DNA of 39,073 nucleotides from Candidatus Buchananbacteria bacterium RIFCSPHIGHO2_02_FULL_39_17 (GCA_001817425.1 MHII01000021.1:33301-72373); one strand, 5' to 3'; shown: positions 1-7,190, counted from the first letter of the stretch. Made by a program: numbers and translations. Notes: generated by a model from the letters alone, not told the origin.

Positions 1-371
1 GTTTTTAAATATCATCTGATGAGCCAATTTTTTAGAGCCAACCTGTTTAGCCATAATCAGAGACAAACTTCTAAAGTAGGCTTCATCCATTTGGACCTTA
101 CCCTGTAAAATTGGCTCTAAATCAGGCAAATGTAAACAAAACTGCCTAAACCAATAGTAAACTGTCTTCTCGCTGACATGGCATAGTTGATTGGTTTGTA
201 AAACTGGTATTTTCTGGGTCCAACACCACAAGAGTGCCCAAAAGGTTCTTAAAGACAATTTCAGGTTATTAAGCCAAGTGCCGGACAAAAGATATTGACG
301 CCAAGGATAATTTTCCTTAAAAGCTTTTTGATTTTAGCTTCCGAGGGGATTTGATTGAGTAAAGCGATCAT
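1..371 (-). pseudogene. IS1595/ISXO2-like transposase, 5' part, frameshifted and cut by window edge
   Basis: Reading the minus strand from the ATG at 371 gives MIALLNQIPSEAKI, then the frame breaks at the T5 run at 325-329 (A5 on the coding strand). With one extra A the frame continues as a plausible transposase: an aromatic-rich segment (NYPWRQYLLSGTW), an HTH-like stretch (LCHVSEKTVYYWFRQF) and the DDE-type start QMDEAYF, then it runs off the left edge. The MDEAYF motif at the first catalytic Asp is typical of IS1595/ISXO2-type transposases. The N-terminal zinc ribbon usual in that family is not seen. It is either a decayed copy or a homopolymer error. The other end of the element lies outside the window, so its inverted repeats cannot be defined. 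Confidence 0.6.
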
Positions 372-485
372 AGAACAAGAGAGTTAATTATTAGCCAATT
401 ATATTCTACTCTTGTTCCATTATCCCTAGTATACCCAACTAAGGCGGGGTCTGACGTTCCACATACCAATTTTTTTAACCCACCA

Positions 486-599
486 TTAATCCTCGACTTT
501 TCGAGCATAACTTAAATCGCCATTGTTTGGATTGTAAGCCAAATGGATCCGGTTATCAACGGTCAGAGCTAGATAATAACCAACTTGCTTATCAATGAT
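486..599 (-). pseudogene. C-terminal scrap of an unidentified protein
   Basis: The minus strand reads an open frame of about 37 codons ending at a TAA at 486-488. It contains GYYLALTVDNRIHLAYNP and ends in YARKVED. It has no start codon and is preceded by an in-frame stop, so it looks like the 3' end of a gene cut off on its 5' side exactly where the transposase-like scrap on the other strand begins. The residue pattern is protein-like (beta-rich), but I do not recognise the family. Confidence 0.35.
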
Positions 600-662
600 T
601 TAGAGCACTGCGGACTAAACGGCAAAACGCCAAACGAAATGCTGAAGATATTAACAAACTAA
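600..662 (+). pseudogene. Possible transposase/integrase C-terminal tail
   Basis: The plus strand reads LEHCGLNGKTPNEMLKILTN followed by TAA. The G-L-N-G-K-T-P-x-E-x-L pattern resembles the tail of DDE/rve integrase cores (the usual 'GLxGKTPxEvl' after the catalytic Glu). It is only about 20 codons long and directly abuts the scrap at 486-599. A different frame ending in KPPKVCT overlaps it, so the assignment is weak. Confidence 0.3.
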
Positions 663-783
663 AACCGCCAAAAGTGTGTACCTAAAACATTTTTTTTGGT
701 AACTTATATTTTCCTCCAGAGTGCAATTTAAATATAACAAGGTTTTAAGTGGGTAAGGGTATTTGGCGGAACGGGAAAATAAA

Positions 784-818
784 AACCTTCTGAAAACTAA
801 AAAGGTTTTCAGAAGGTT
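784..818 (-). terminator. Intrinsic terminator after the 57-aa gene
   Basis: A perfect 14-bp stem (784-797 with 805-818, 7-nt loop) is followed on the minus strand by a T-rich tract (positions 783 downwards). It lies about 50 bp after the stop of the small gene at 867 and would end that transcript. T residues on the plus side could make it work both ways. Confidence 0.75.
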
Positions 819-866
819 AGAATTTTTAGTTAAGGAATCTCAAAAGAGCAAAAGCGAAGAGGTTGA

Positions 867-1040
867 TTAACTGCCGCCATCGTAAATTTTACTGTAAATT
901 CGTCCAAAATTCTGTTGAAATAGATCAACCGATAAGCCAAGGAAGCCTTTTAAAAAAGTGAAAACTTCAAAGCCAAGTAAAAGGTCGTCAATACCAGCTT
1001 TGGCCGGTAAGTTTTTGGAAGTACTTTTAATATATTTCAT
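867..1040 (-). CDS. 57-aa protein of unknown function, translationally coupled
   Basis: This small gene starts at the ATG at 1040, just after a strong Shine-Dalgarno (GAGGAGG, 7 nt spacing) that lies inside the end of the upstream lipoprotein gene; the two overlap by 14 nt. The longer open frame reaching 1175 has no such support, so the short start is preferred. The protein begins MKYIKSTSKN, has a hydrophobic/aromatic middle (residues 20-47, rich in Leu, Phe, Gly) and ends KIYDGGS. The middle could be an amphipathic or membrane-associating helix. I do not recognise a family. It shares a transcript with the lipoprotein gene and is followed by a terminator. Confidence 0.65.
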   Translation of the reverse strand: MKYIKSTSKNLPAKAGIDDLLLGFEVFTFLKGFLGLSVDLFQQNFGRIYSKIYDGGS

Positions 1041-1566
1041 TATCGTTTTCCTCCTCGTTCTTTTCATTTTTTGTTTCCTCGGGCACAATTTCCGCCGTGA
1101 CAAATAGTTGATCATTTGATAGTAAAATAGTCTGATTGTCAGCGGAAAAAACCATATAATGGTAGAAATTATCATCGGTCCAGCCTTGGGCGACTATTCC
1201 TTCTCTACCTAATTCTAAAATATAAACAGCGGTAGTTGAATAATCCCAGTGATACATGACGGCGATTTTTTTGGAATCTGGTGACCAGGCAATGCCCTTT
1301 AGAGTGTTATAAAACAAATCCCATTTTTGAATCTCCTCGCCGTTGGCAATTTCATAGGTGGCTAAATTAATGGTTGGTTCATCACAAGGTTCCATTGCGA
1401 AATATTTACCATTAGGCGAGAAAGCAGCGGTGTCACAGGAAACTTCGCCATAAGGTGAATAAACGGCATCCAGACGTGGTCCAAAAGGTAAGATTAACGC
1501 AAACGGACAACCAACCAGAATTGCTAAAAGCGTCGCTGATAAAATAATCAATTTAGTTTTTTTCAT
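1027..1566 (-). CDS. Lipoprotein with beta-propeller-like repeats
   Basis: The start is placed at the ATG at 1566 (MKKTK...), with an AAGGAG site upstream, rather than the longer frame from 1599 that would add a basic leader. Residues 1-20 form a lipoprotein signal peptide with lipobox LVGC (Cys20). The body contains two WD40/TolB-like blade signatures, AFSPNGKYFAME and IAWSPDSKKIAVM, and a third weaker one (VFSADNQTILLS), so at least three blades of a beta-propeller are present. At 179 aa it is too short for a full propeller. The C-terminus is a Glu/Asn-rich tail (KNEKNEEENDNE) whose codons also supply the ribosome-binding site of the next gene. Function unknown; probably surface-anchored. 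Confidence 0.75.
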   Translation of the reverse strand: MKKTKLIILSATLLAILVGCPFALILPFGPRLDAVYSPYGEVSCDTAAFSPNGKYFAMEPCDEPTINLATYEIANGEEIQKWDLFYNTLKGIAWSPDSKKIAVMYHWDYSTTAVYILELGREGIVAQGWTDDNFYHYMVFSADNQTILLSNDQLFVTAEIVPEETKNEKNEEENDNEIY

Positions 1567-1697
1567 CTTTCTTCTCCTTTTTCTGGTTTTATCTCTCACC
1601 TTATTTTAAAGGTCTCAACGCCAAATTTTCAAAGGTCTTAACTCTATCTTTAGTTTACTCCCCTTTGGCTTCGTTATCAAGGGATAATAAAATTAAA

Positions 1698-1730
1698 AAG
1701 TCTGCTAAAGCCATTAGGATTAGCAGACTT
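1698..1730 (-). terminator. Intrinsic terminator after the 249-aa lipoprotein gene
   Basis: An 11-bp perfect stem (1698-1708 with 1720-1730, 11-nt loop) is followed on the minus strand by a T-rich run. It separates the lipoprotein gene at 1771 from the one ending at 1027, so they are probably separate transcripts. Confidence 0.7.
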
Positions 1731-1770
1731 AAAACACCTTTTAAACCGATGGTTGCTTTCCCGCTTTTGT

Positions 1771-2520
1771 TTAGGATTGAGGGTGGGAAATTTTGACTTC
1801 CTGACTATCAAAGAGGAGGTCTGAATCTACCAAAAAAATCGTGATTGTTGTTGAGCCTTGAGAGAGACCAGTAAAGAAGATGGTCAGTAAGTCGCCATTG
1901 ATTTCGACTAACGAAATCAATTCATCATAGTATTCATAATTAACCTGCCAATAAACTTCCGGTCCAGAAGCTAAATCGTCTTCTTTGTATTCCGACAAGT
2001 CAATGGTGATTTGGTTTTCAATGCCGCCGATAATTTCCGGAATGGATGGTGAAATTTCCGGCGGCCAGTTGACATAACCATCACCCCGGCTGACTTGAGC
2101 TAAAGCAACGGCTTGGGGAATTTCTGGCAAATTGTAACAGTTGTCGCAATAAGGGGGCTTGACTCCATTCGGTAAAAGAAAGGTGGCATAAGCCCTTGCC
2201 CAATCGTCATTGCCGCCGGTAACGACATCGCAAACCCAGTTACTAAACGGACCAATCGGTGTTAAGGGGTTAGCCCATGTTGGTTTGTTGTACCAACCGG
2301 CACCCGGGCCAATTCTCAAATAAACAGCCACTCGGTATTCTAAGGGATTGACTCCCCTAACAATACCAGCAAGGTATTCATCAATGAAACTGCCATAAAA
2401 TGGCACATGGGTAAGTATTATTTCCGGTTGACCAGATTCGCTGGGAATTGGACAACCAGTAAAGGCAGCTATCAGTAAACTTGCCAACAGAAGAGAGAAA
2501 GTCAATTTTTTCTTATTCAT
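1771..2520 (-). CDS. Cell-surface lipoprotein with C-terminal Ig/cadherin-like domain
   Basis: An AGGAGG site lies 7 nt before the ATG at 2520; an in-frame GTG just upstream (2523) is too close to it. The signal peptide ends in lipobox FTGC near residue 23. The next ~110 residues contain VPFYGSF, VNPLEYRVAVYL, GAGWYNKPTWANPLTPI and VTGGNDDWARAYATFLLPNG. This Trp/Gly/Pro-rich pattern resembles an accessory module seen in some secreted glycoside hydrolases and surface proteins (recalled from family patterns, not searched). The final ~90 residues (from PPEISPSIPEIIGG) look like a cadherin/Ig-type beta-sandwich. No catalytic motif is apparent. It is monocistronic, with its own terminator. Confidence 0.75.
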   Translation of the reverse strand: MNKKKLTFSLLLASLLIAAFTGCPIPSESGQPEIILTHVPFYGSFIDEYLAGIVRGVNPLEYRVAVYLRIGPGAGWYNKPTWANPLTPIGPFSNWVCDVVTGGNDDWARAYATFLLPNGVKPPYCDNCYNLPEIPQAVALAQVSRGDGYVNWPPEISPSIPEIIGGIENQITIDLSEYKEDDLASGPEVYWQVNYEYYDELISLVEINGDLLTIFFTGLSQGSTTITIFLVDSDLLFDSQEVKISHPQS

Positions 2521-2639
2521 CACTATTCCTCCTGATTTTTCCTCATTGATTATTCAACATGTTAAAAGGGCAATCCCTCCAACTGTTTTTGATTTAACAT
2601 TTTTTTTAAAATTTGTCAAATAAAAAAATAAAAAAACAA

Positions 2640-2662
2640 AAACCCCGCCAAGGGCGGGGTTT
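2640..2662 (-). terminator. Strong terminator of the ribosomal protein operon
   Basis: A GC-rich 10-bp perfect stem (AAACCCCGCC at 2640-2649 with 2653-2662, loop AAG) is followed on the minus strand by a long T-rich tract (2639 downwards). It lies about 50 bp after the rpsI stop and closes the nine-gene operon. Confidence 0.9.
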
Positions 2663-2710
2663 GAGATCCTGAAATAAATTCAAGATGACATTTTAACGCA
2701 GGATAACAAA

Positions 2711-3187
2711 TTAACGTTTGCTGAATTGCGGGGCGCGCCTTGCCTTTTTCAAGCCCGGTTTTTTTCTTTCTTTGCGCCGTGGATCGCGCCGGAGGTAACC
2801 TTGTTTTTTTAAAACTCGGCGAAAATCTTTATTAAAAATAACTAAGGTGCGGGCAATACCGTGGCGGACGGCTTCGGCTTGGCCGCGGATCCCGCCGCCG
2901 ATAACCTTAATGGTAAAATCAAATTCATTTAGTTTGCCAATAGCTGTCAGCGGTTGGCTGACAATTTGACGAAATTCAAAATTGGAAAAGTATTGGTCAA
3001 ATGGTTTTTCATTAACAATAATTTTACCTTCTCCTTTTTTAAAAAGGCGGACGCGGGCAATCGCTTTTTTCCGGCGGCCAACAGCGTATAGATAACTATG
3101 CCGGACCCGTTTTTTTTCCGGTTCTTCAATTTTAACTTCCTTTTTGATTTCTTTTGCTTCTTCAGTTTTTTTGGTTCTCGCCACCAT
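2711..3187 (-). CDS. rpsI: Small ribosomal subunit protein uS9
   Basis: uS9 is a 30S head protein whose C-terminal tail reaches the P-site tRNA. The core begins at YLYAVGRRKKAIARV (about residue 33) and includes VIGGGIRGQAEAVRHGIAR and the canonical end RRAPQFSKR. The first ~30 residues (TKKTEEAKEIKKEVKIEEPEKK when read with its neighbours) are a Lys/Glu-rich extension not present in typical ~130-aa homologues. It is the last gene of the operon, 13 bp after rplM; rplM-rpsI is the usual bacterial pair. Confidence 0.97.
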   Translation of the reverse strand: MVARTKKTEEAKEIKKEVKIEEPEKKRVRHSYLYAVGRRKKAIARVRLFKKGEGKIIVNEKPFDQYFSNFEFRQIVSQPLTAIGKLNEFDFTIKVIGGGIRGQAEAVRHGIARTLVIFNKDFRRVLKKQGYLRRDPRRKERKKPGLKKARRAPQFSKR

Positions 3188-3200
3188 AGAGGCTTAATTT

Positions 3201-3560
3201 TTAGTTTTTAATGATTAATCGTTTAAACATTTTAACCCGAGTTTTATTTTTTGGCAGCATATTCCAAACTGCCCGCTTTAAAGCATCAGCCGGATTTTTC
3301 GCCATTACTTCACTCATTTTTTTTTCTTTTAAGCCACCCGGATAACCGGAAAAATGAAAATATTTTTTTTGGCTTAATTTTTTGCCGCTGGTAATAATGT
3401 TGGCGGCGTTAACGATATGAACAAAATCGCCCAAATCCAAATTTGGCTGGTATTGAGGTTTATTTTTTCCCATTAAAATTTTGGCAATCTGGCTCGCCAA
3501 GCGGCCTAAAATTTGTTTTGTAGCGTCAATTTTATGGATTTTTCGTTCTAACTTTATCAT
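3201..3560 (-). CDS. rplM: Large ribosomal subunit protein uL13
   Basis: uL13 is an early-assembling 50S protein. The family core is recognisable: IDATKQILGRLASQIAKILMGKNK, GDFVHIVNAANI, YFHFSGYPGGLK, and the end motif AVWNMLPKNKTRVKMFKRL. At 119 aa it is shorter than the usual ~140-145 aa, because the C-terminal extension is missing. It sits between rplQ and rpsI with gaps of about 12 bp, so it is co-transcribed. Confidence 0.96.
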   Translation of the reverse strand: MIKLERKIHKIDATKQILGRLASQIAKILMGKNKPQYQPNLDLGDFVHIVNAANIITSGKKLSQKKYFHFSGYPGGLKEKKMSEVMAKNPADALKRAVWNMLPKNKTRVKMFKRLIIKN

Positions 3561-3572
3561 ATTTGATTAGTT

Positions 3573-3923
3573 CTAGACTAATTCGATTTGAGCGATTTCA
3601 GCGTTGTCACCTTGACGTCGACCTAATTTAATAATTCGGGTGTAGCCGCCGGCCCGTTCTTGGTAGCGAGGACCAAGGACTTCTAAAGCTTTAGCCACCG
3701 CTTTTTTGTGGTACAAAACACTAAGTAATTTGCGCCTTGAATTCAAATCATTTTTTTTAGCGGCGGTGATTAAGCGCTCGACTAACGGCCGAACCGTTTT
3801 TGCTTTGGCTTTAGTTGTTTTGATTTTTTCATATAAAATTAAGCTCGTCGCCAAACTGCGCAACAGCGCTTTTCTCGGCGCTTTTTTTCGATCTAAAATT
3901 TTCCCCTTTTTTCGGTGACGCAT
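3573..3923 (-). CDS. rplQ: Large ribosomal subunit protein bL17
   Basis: bL17 lies near the peptide exit tunnel. The start MRHRKKGKILDRKKAPRKAL and the segment RSLATSLILYEKIKTT are diagnostic; the C-terminal GPRYQERAGGYTRIIKLGRRQGDNAEIAQIELV is the standard family end. It is 116 aa, a normal length. It follows rpoA, as in most bacteria, separated by about 47 bp. Confidence 0.97.
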   Translation of the reverse strand: MRHRKKGKILDRKKAPRKALLRSLATSLILYEKIKTTKAKAKTVRPLVERLITAAKKNDLNSRRKLLSVLYHKKAVAKALEVLGPRYQERAGGYTRIIKLGRRQGDNAEIAQIELV

Positions 3924-3970
3924 ATTTTAGCTTCATTAGCTTGTTAGCTTCCAGCTTTTAGAATTTTTTC

Positions 3971-4855
3971 TTATTCGGTCTTTTCCGGCTCTGGCGTTGG
4001 CTCTGATTTTTCTTCAGCTATTTTTTTCGGTTTGCGGCCGCGTTTTTTTGGTTCCTTAATTTCTTTTTCCGATTTTTGCTCCTCAATTACTTCTGTTTTG
4101 GCGGTTTCTTCTGATTTTTCTTCGGTTTTTTCCGCTTTTATCTTTTTATCTTTTCTGGCGGTCGTTTTAGTTTCATCTAAAATAAGTTGGAAATGGTCAA
4201 TTAAAATTTGGGTGGCTTGATTAATCGCTTGTTCCGGCGTAATCGTGCCATCAGTTTCAATGGTTAAAATTAAATTTTCATAATTAGTCATTTGGCCAAC
4301 GCGGACATTTTCAATTTGAAAACCAACGTTTCTTAAGGGCGTAAAAATTGAGTCAATTAAAATCATATCGGTTTCCAAGCCTTCTTTATTTTGGGCTTCA
4401 GTCGGCACATAGCCGCGGCCTTGGCTGACTATTAATTCCATATCTAATTCCGCTTCTTTGTTGGTCAGAGTAGCGATAAGTAAGTCAGGGTTAATGATTT
4501 CGACGTCGCTTGTTGCTTTGATATCAGCACCAGTCACTTTTTTTTCACCTTTGGCCTTTAATTGGATTTTGACCGGTTCGGCGGAAAAAACTTTTAGACG
4601 CAATTGTTTTAAATTTAAAGTGATTTCCACTAAATCTTCTTTGACATGAGGAATGCTAGTAAATTCGTGGCCAACGCCCTTGACTTTAAAGGCGGTGATG
4701 GCGGCGCCAGGTAGTGAGGAAAGCAAAATTCGACGCAAGGCATTGCCTAAAGTGGTGCCATAACCGGGATGGCAGGGCTGAATACTGACCATAGCTAAAT
4801 TCGGATTTTTGCCGGTTTGAATTTCAATTTTTTGAGGCAAGGAAATATTTTCCAT
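3971..4855 (-). CDS. rpoA: RNA polymerase alpha subunit lacking a canonical C-terminal domain
   Basis: The alpha N-terminal domain that dimerises and nucleates polymerase assembly is complete (residues 1 to about 228): GTTLGNALRRILLSSLPGAAI near residues 33-53, HEFTSI, the insert domain, and VGFQIENVRVGQMTNYENLILTIETDGTITPEQA. After DHFQLILDE (about 227) the expected linker and helix-hairpin-helix alpha-CTD (with its L-x-x-R-x-x-N-x-L motif) are absent. Instead there is a ~67-residue Lys/Glu-rich tail containing PKKRGRKPKK (269-278), which resembles an AT-hook. The stop codon is followed by normal spacing to rplQ and the frame is intact. Gene order rpsD-rpoA-rplQ is standard. Confidence 0.96.
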   Translation of the reverse strand: MENISLPQKIEIQTGKNPNLAMVSIQPCHPGYGTTLGNALRRILLSSLPGAAITAFKVKGVGHEFTSIPHVKEDLVEITLNLKQLRLKVFSAEPVKIQLKAKGEKKVTGADIKATSDVEIINPDLLIATLTNKEAELDMELIVSQGRGYVPTEAQNKEGLETDMILIDSIFTPLRNVGFQIENVRVGQMTNYENLILTIETDGTITPEQAINQATQILIDHFQLILDETKTTARKDKKIKAEKTEEKSEETAKTEVIEEQKSEKEIKEPKKRGRKPKKIAEEKSEPTPEPEKTE

Positions 4856-4886
4856 AAATTTAAAATTATTTTTTTAAAATTTTCAA

Positions 4887-5489
4887 TTACTTCGAATAAT
4901 ATTCAACAATCAACCGTGGATTAAAAAGATGTTCAAAGTCGTCAACGCTTGGTTTGGTCATGACTTTCGCGGTTTTAGTCGCGGTATCTAAATTCAACCA
5001 GCTGGGGAGTTTTTGCTTGGTTTGTTTTTCTTCTAGGCCCAAAAAAACTTTTTTATTTGTCTTGGTCGGTTTAATGGTAATTTCATCTTTAATTTTTAGC
5101 TGACAGGACGGGATATTGACGGTTTTGCCGTTAATTAAAAAGAAATTATGGGAAACCATTTGCCGCGCCGCGGCGCGGGTTTTGGCAAAGCCTAAACGAA
5201 AAATCGCATTATCAAGCCGCATCTCCAAAAGTTGCTGCAAAATTAAACCGGTGTCGCCAGTTTGTTTAATGGCTTTGAGATAATAATTTCTAAATGGTCG
5301 TTCGCGTAGACCGTAGACGATTTTCGCTTTTTGCTTTTCTGCCAGCTGCGTGCCGTATTCGGTTAAGCGCCTGGTACCTTTTGGACCGTGAACACCCGGT
5401 GGATAATTACGGCGTTGGACCGGGCATTTATTTGATTGACAGAGTTTAATACCATAGCGCCGGCAGGCTTTGTGAGAATTTCGTTTCAT
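4887..5489 (-). CDS. rpsD: Small ribosomal subunit protein uS4
   Basis: uS4 is a primary 16S rRNA binder at the 5' domain. The N-terminus has the zinc-type pattern: Cys9, Cys17 and Cys22 in ACRRYGIKLCQSNKCPV, with His6 as a possible fourth ligand in place of the usual fourth Cys. The S4 RNA-binding domain is at about residues 90-150 (EMRLDNAIFRLGFAKTRAAARQMVSHNFFLINGKTVNIPS), and the end LNPRLIVEYYSK-like motif is standard. At 200 aa it is normal in length. It sits between rpsK and rpoA. Confidence 0.96.
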   Translation of the reverse strand: MKRNSHKACRRYGIKLCQSNKCPVQRRNYPPGVHGPKGTRRLTEYGTQLAEKQKAKIVYGLRERPFRNYYLKAIKQTGDTGLILQQLLEMRLDNAIFRLGFAKTRAAARQMVSHNFFLINGKTVNIPSCQLKIKDEITIKPTKTNKKVFLGLEEKQTKQKLPSWLNLDTATKTAKVMTKPSVDDFEHLFNPRLIVEYYSK

Positions 5490-5501
5490 AGATTAAGAGT
5501 T

Positions 5502-5960
5502 TTAAACGCGTCTGATTTTTGGCGGTCGACAGCCGTTATGCGGAATAGGTGTAATATCTTTAATACTTAAAACGTTAATGCCATTAGCATTAAGGGCTCG
5601 AATGGCCGCTTCCCGGCCGCCGCCCACGCCTCGAATAAAAGCGTTCACTTCTTTTAAACCATAAGGTCTGACTTTATTCACCGCATTAGAAATAATTATC
5701 CCGGCGGCATAAGGAGTTGATTTTTTCGGACCGTGAAAACCAACACCGCCAGCCGAAGCTTGGGCTAAGGTATTTCCCGCATTATCAGTAAAAGTAATTA
5801 AGGTGTTGTTGTAAGTCGCTTTAATATAAGCCCGGCCCGTAGTGACTTGCCGTTTAACTCCTTTTTTAGTTTTTGATTGTGGACTGATGGATTCCGAGGT
5901 TAATTTATTTTTTGCCTCGTTTTCTGTTTCAGCCATGTCTTTGACTCGTTGTTGTCCCAT
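5502..5960 (-). CDS. rpsK: Small ribosomal subunit protein uS11
   Basis: uS11 lies on the 30S platform beside the anti-Shine-Dalgarno end of 16S rRNA. The core starts at about residue 40 (GRAYIKATYNNTLITFTDNAGN) and includes ASAGGVGFHGPKKSTPYAA, IRGVGGGREAAIRAL and the end PHNGCRPPKIRRV. The first ~38 residues are a hydrophilic extension. Two starts are possible: the ATG at 5960 or a second ATG at 5936 (MAETEN); neither has a clear Shine-Dalgarno. Operon neighbours are rpsM (45 bp upstream) and rpsD (12 bp downstream). Confidence 0.96.
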   Translation of the reverse strand: MGQQRVKDMAETENEAKNKLTSESISPQSKTKKGVKRQVTTGRAYIKATYNNTLITFTDNAGNTLAQASAGGVGFHGPKKSTPYAAGIIISNAVNKVRPYGLKEVNAFIRGVGGGREAAIRALNANGINVLSIKDITPIPHNGCRPPKIRRV

Positions 5961-6005
5961 GTTTTTAGTAAATCAAGTTAATTAAGTGAATCAAGCTAAT
6001 CAAGG

Positions 6006-6395
6006 TTAGGTTTTTTGTGCGGCTGGCTTGCGACCAGAACCCATGGTTTTACGAATATTGCCGCGAACAGTTCGGGTATTAGTTTTAGTACGTTGTCCGC
6101 GGGCGGGTAAATGTTTGGCGTGCCGTGAGCCGCGATAACTGTCAATTTCTTTTAATCTTTTGATATTCATCAAAACTTCCCGTTTTAATTCGCCTTCCAC
6201 TTTAAAATTTTTTTCGATCATTTCACGTAAGTGATTCACTTGTTCGTCAGTTAAGTCTTTAACGCGTGTGTTTTGATTAATTTTCGTTTGATCTAAAATA
6301 TTTTTTGCCAGATTTTTGCCAATACCAAAAATGTAAGTCAAGCCGACTTCAATTCTTTTATCTTTGGGCAATGTTATTCCGGCGATACGAGCCAC
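6006..6395 (-). CDS. rpsM: Small ribosomal subunit protein uS13
   Basis: uS13 is at the top of the 30S head, contacts the P-site tRNA and forms inter-subunit bridges. The start [26 protein letters not shown] and the tail [27 protein letters not shown] are diagnostic. At 129 aa it is slightly longer than typical. It is preceded by rpmJ with an unusually long 123-bp gap that carries a 10-bp inverted repeat. Confidence 0.97.
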   Translation of the reverse strand: MARIAGITLPKDKRIEVGLTYIFGIGKNLAKNILDQTKINQNTRVKDLTDEQVNHLREMIEKNFKVEGELKREVLMNIKRLKEIDSYRGSRHAKHLPARGQRTKTNTRTVRGNIRKTMGSGRKPAAQKT

Positions 6396-6407
6396 AATTT
6401 TTAGTTG

Positions 6408-6510
6408 TTAGCCCGCCAAAATTTTATTAAATCTTGCTCCGGGCTGATTAAAAAGTAATTAGATATTATTTTTATTTATTTTTGGAATCTGAAAGATTTA
6501 GGCGGGCTAA
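6408..6510. repeat. 10-bp inverted repeat in the rpmJ-rpsM gap
   Basis: TTAGCCCGCC (6408-6417) and its exact complement GGCGGGCTAA (6501-6510) enclose 83 nt of mostly AT-rich sequence between rpmJ and rpsM. The other operon gaps before rpsI are 9-47 bp, so this gap stands out. The pair could close a long hairpin in the mRNA, as a processing or regulatory element. A related GGCGGGTTAA motif forms one arm of the hairpin at 18650-18690, which suggests a dispersed repeat. Confidence 0.5.
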
Positions 6511-6518
6511 AAGCTATT

Positions 6519-6632
6519 TTAGCCTTGGCGCTGGCGGTGTTTTGGGTTTTTACAAATAATCAAGACGCGCTTTTTTCGGCGAACCACTCGACAGTCTTTG
6601 CAAATTTTTTTTACTGAAGCTCTAACTTTCAT
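6519..6632 (-). CDS. rpmJ: Large ribosomal subunit protein bL36
   Basis: Translation of the minus strand from the ATG at 6632 gives a 37-residue protein: [17 protein letters not shown], then [20 protein letters not shown] and a stop. This is the full bL36 zinc-ribbon pattern, C-x2-C-x12-C-x4-H (Cys11, Cys14, Cys27, His32), so it is the zinc-binding form. It starts 3 bp after the infA stop, in the conserved order infA-rpmJ-rpsM. Confidence 0.97.
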   Translation of the reverse strand: MKVRASVKKICKDCRVVRRKKRVLIICKNPKHRQRQG

Positions 6633-6635
6633 TTT

Positions 6636-6872
6636 TTAAAAACGATAAATTATTCGACCCTTGGTCAAGTCGTAAGGGGTCATTTGGATTTTAACACGGT
6701 CACCGGGCAAAAGCCTGATTTTATTCATCCGCATTTTTCCCGAAAGATGAGCTAAAATTTCATGGCCATTCTCCAGCTTAATTTTAAATGAAGCCGCCGG
6801 CAGCAGTTCCAAAACTTCTCCATTGATCTCAATAAAGTCTTTACTCGGCATCGCGGTTGGGTTTTTGACCAT
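6636..6872 (-). CDS. infA: Translation initiation factor IF-1
   Basis: IF-1 is a single OB-fold protein that occupies the 30S A site during initiation. The sequence [67 protein letters not shown]-type core is read here in pieces: [41 protein letters not shown] placed the start at the ATG at 6872 (78 aa); another ATG at 6851 would give the common ~71-aa length, and an upstream TTG (6890) is unlikely. No Shine-Dalgarno marks any of them. It is the first gene of the operon. Confidence 0.93.
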   Translation of the reverse strand: MVKNPTAMPSKDFIEINGEVLELLPAASFKIKLENGHEILAHLSGKMRMNKIRLLPGDRVKIQMTPYDLTKGRIIYRF

Positions 6873-6913
6873 AATTTGGCTAAATTGCAAAAAATTTAGT
6901 AGAAAAAAATAAA

Positions 6914-6957
6914 ATTCTCGGCTGGAAATCTATATTAATTAAGCCAGAATTTTATTA
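6914..6957 (-). promoter_or_regulatory. Hairpin in the 5' leader of the ribosomal operon
   Basis: AAAATTCT-C-GGCT and AGCC-A-GAATTTT are complementary apart from a bulged C and a mismatch and enclose about 18 AT-rich nt. It lies in the ~115-nt leader between the predicted transcription start and infA. It may be a leader structure for feedback or attenuation; no T-run follows, so I do not call a terminator. Confidence 0.4.
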
Positions 6958-6993
6958 AAAACAGTGTAAATTTTATCTAAAATTAGTGTTTTT

Positions 6994-7022
6994 ACTATAT
7001 GTTAAATTAACTCATTTGTCAA
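6994..7022 (-). promoter_or_regulatory. Consensus promoter of the infA-rpsI operon
   Basis: On the minus strand a perfect -35 TTGACA (7017-7022) is followed after exactly 17 nt by TATAGT (6994-6999). The predicted start of transcription is near 6987, giving a leader of about 115 nt before infA. Confidence 0.85.
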
Positions 7023-7163
7023 TTTTTGCAGTAAGACTATATTATATTAACTAAAAAACCTAAACCTGTCAAATCTCAGCACTGAGGTTTTGCTAATTTA
7101 AAATGAATCCGAGTCAGGTTGTCTAAGGCGATCTGAAGTATTTAGCCAGTAACTATAAAAAAA

Positions 7164-7190
7164 GCCGCTTGAAACTTCGGCTCAAGCGGC
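7164..7190 (-). terminator. Intrinsic terminator overlapping the stop of the 106-aa gene
   Basis: A 9-bp stem GCCGCTTGA (7164-7172) with TCAAGCGGC (7182-7190) is followed on the minus strand by a T7 run. The stop codon TGA (7182-7184) lies inside the stem, so termination begins within the last codons. Confidence 0.85.

Larger units (their letters stand above)
372..866. other. Mobile-element debris and non-coding DNA
   Basis: No intact gene is visible here. It holds the outer end of the IS-like element (a GGGGTCTGACG-containing stretch near 446-456 could be its terminal repeat, but the partner is not available), two protein scraps on opposite strands (486-599 and 600-662), and a terminator at 784-818. 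The rest is AT-rich without recognisable features. Confidence 0.5.

Noticed and set aside
6636-6890. TTG start of infA at 6890
   Set aside because: The added residues MQFSQI are not IF-1-like and there is no ribosome-binding site; ATGs at 6872 or 6851 are more likely.
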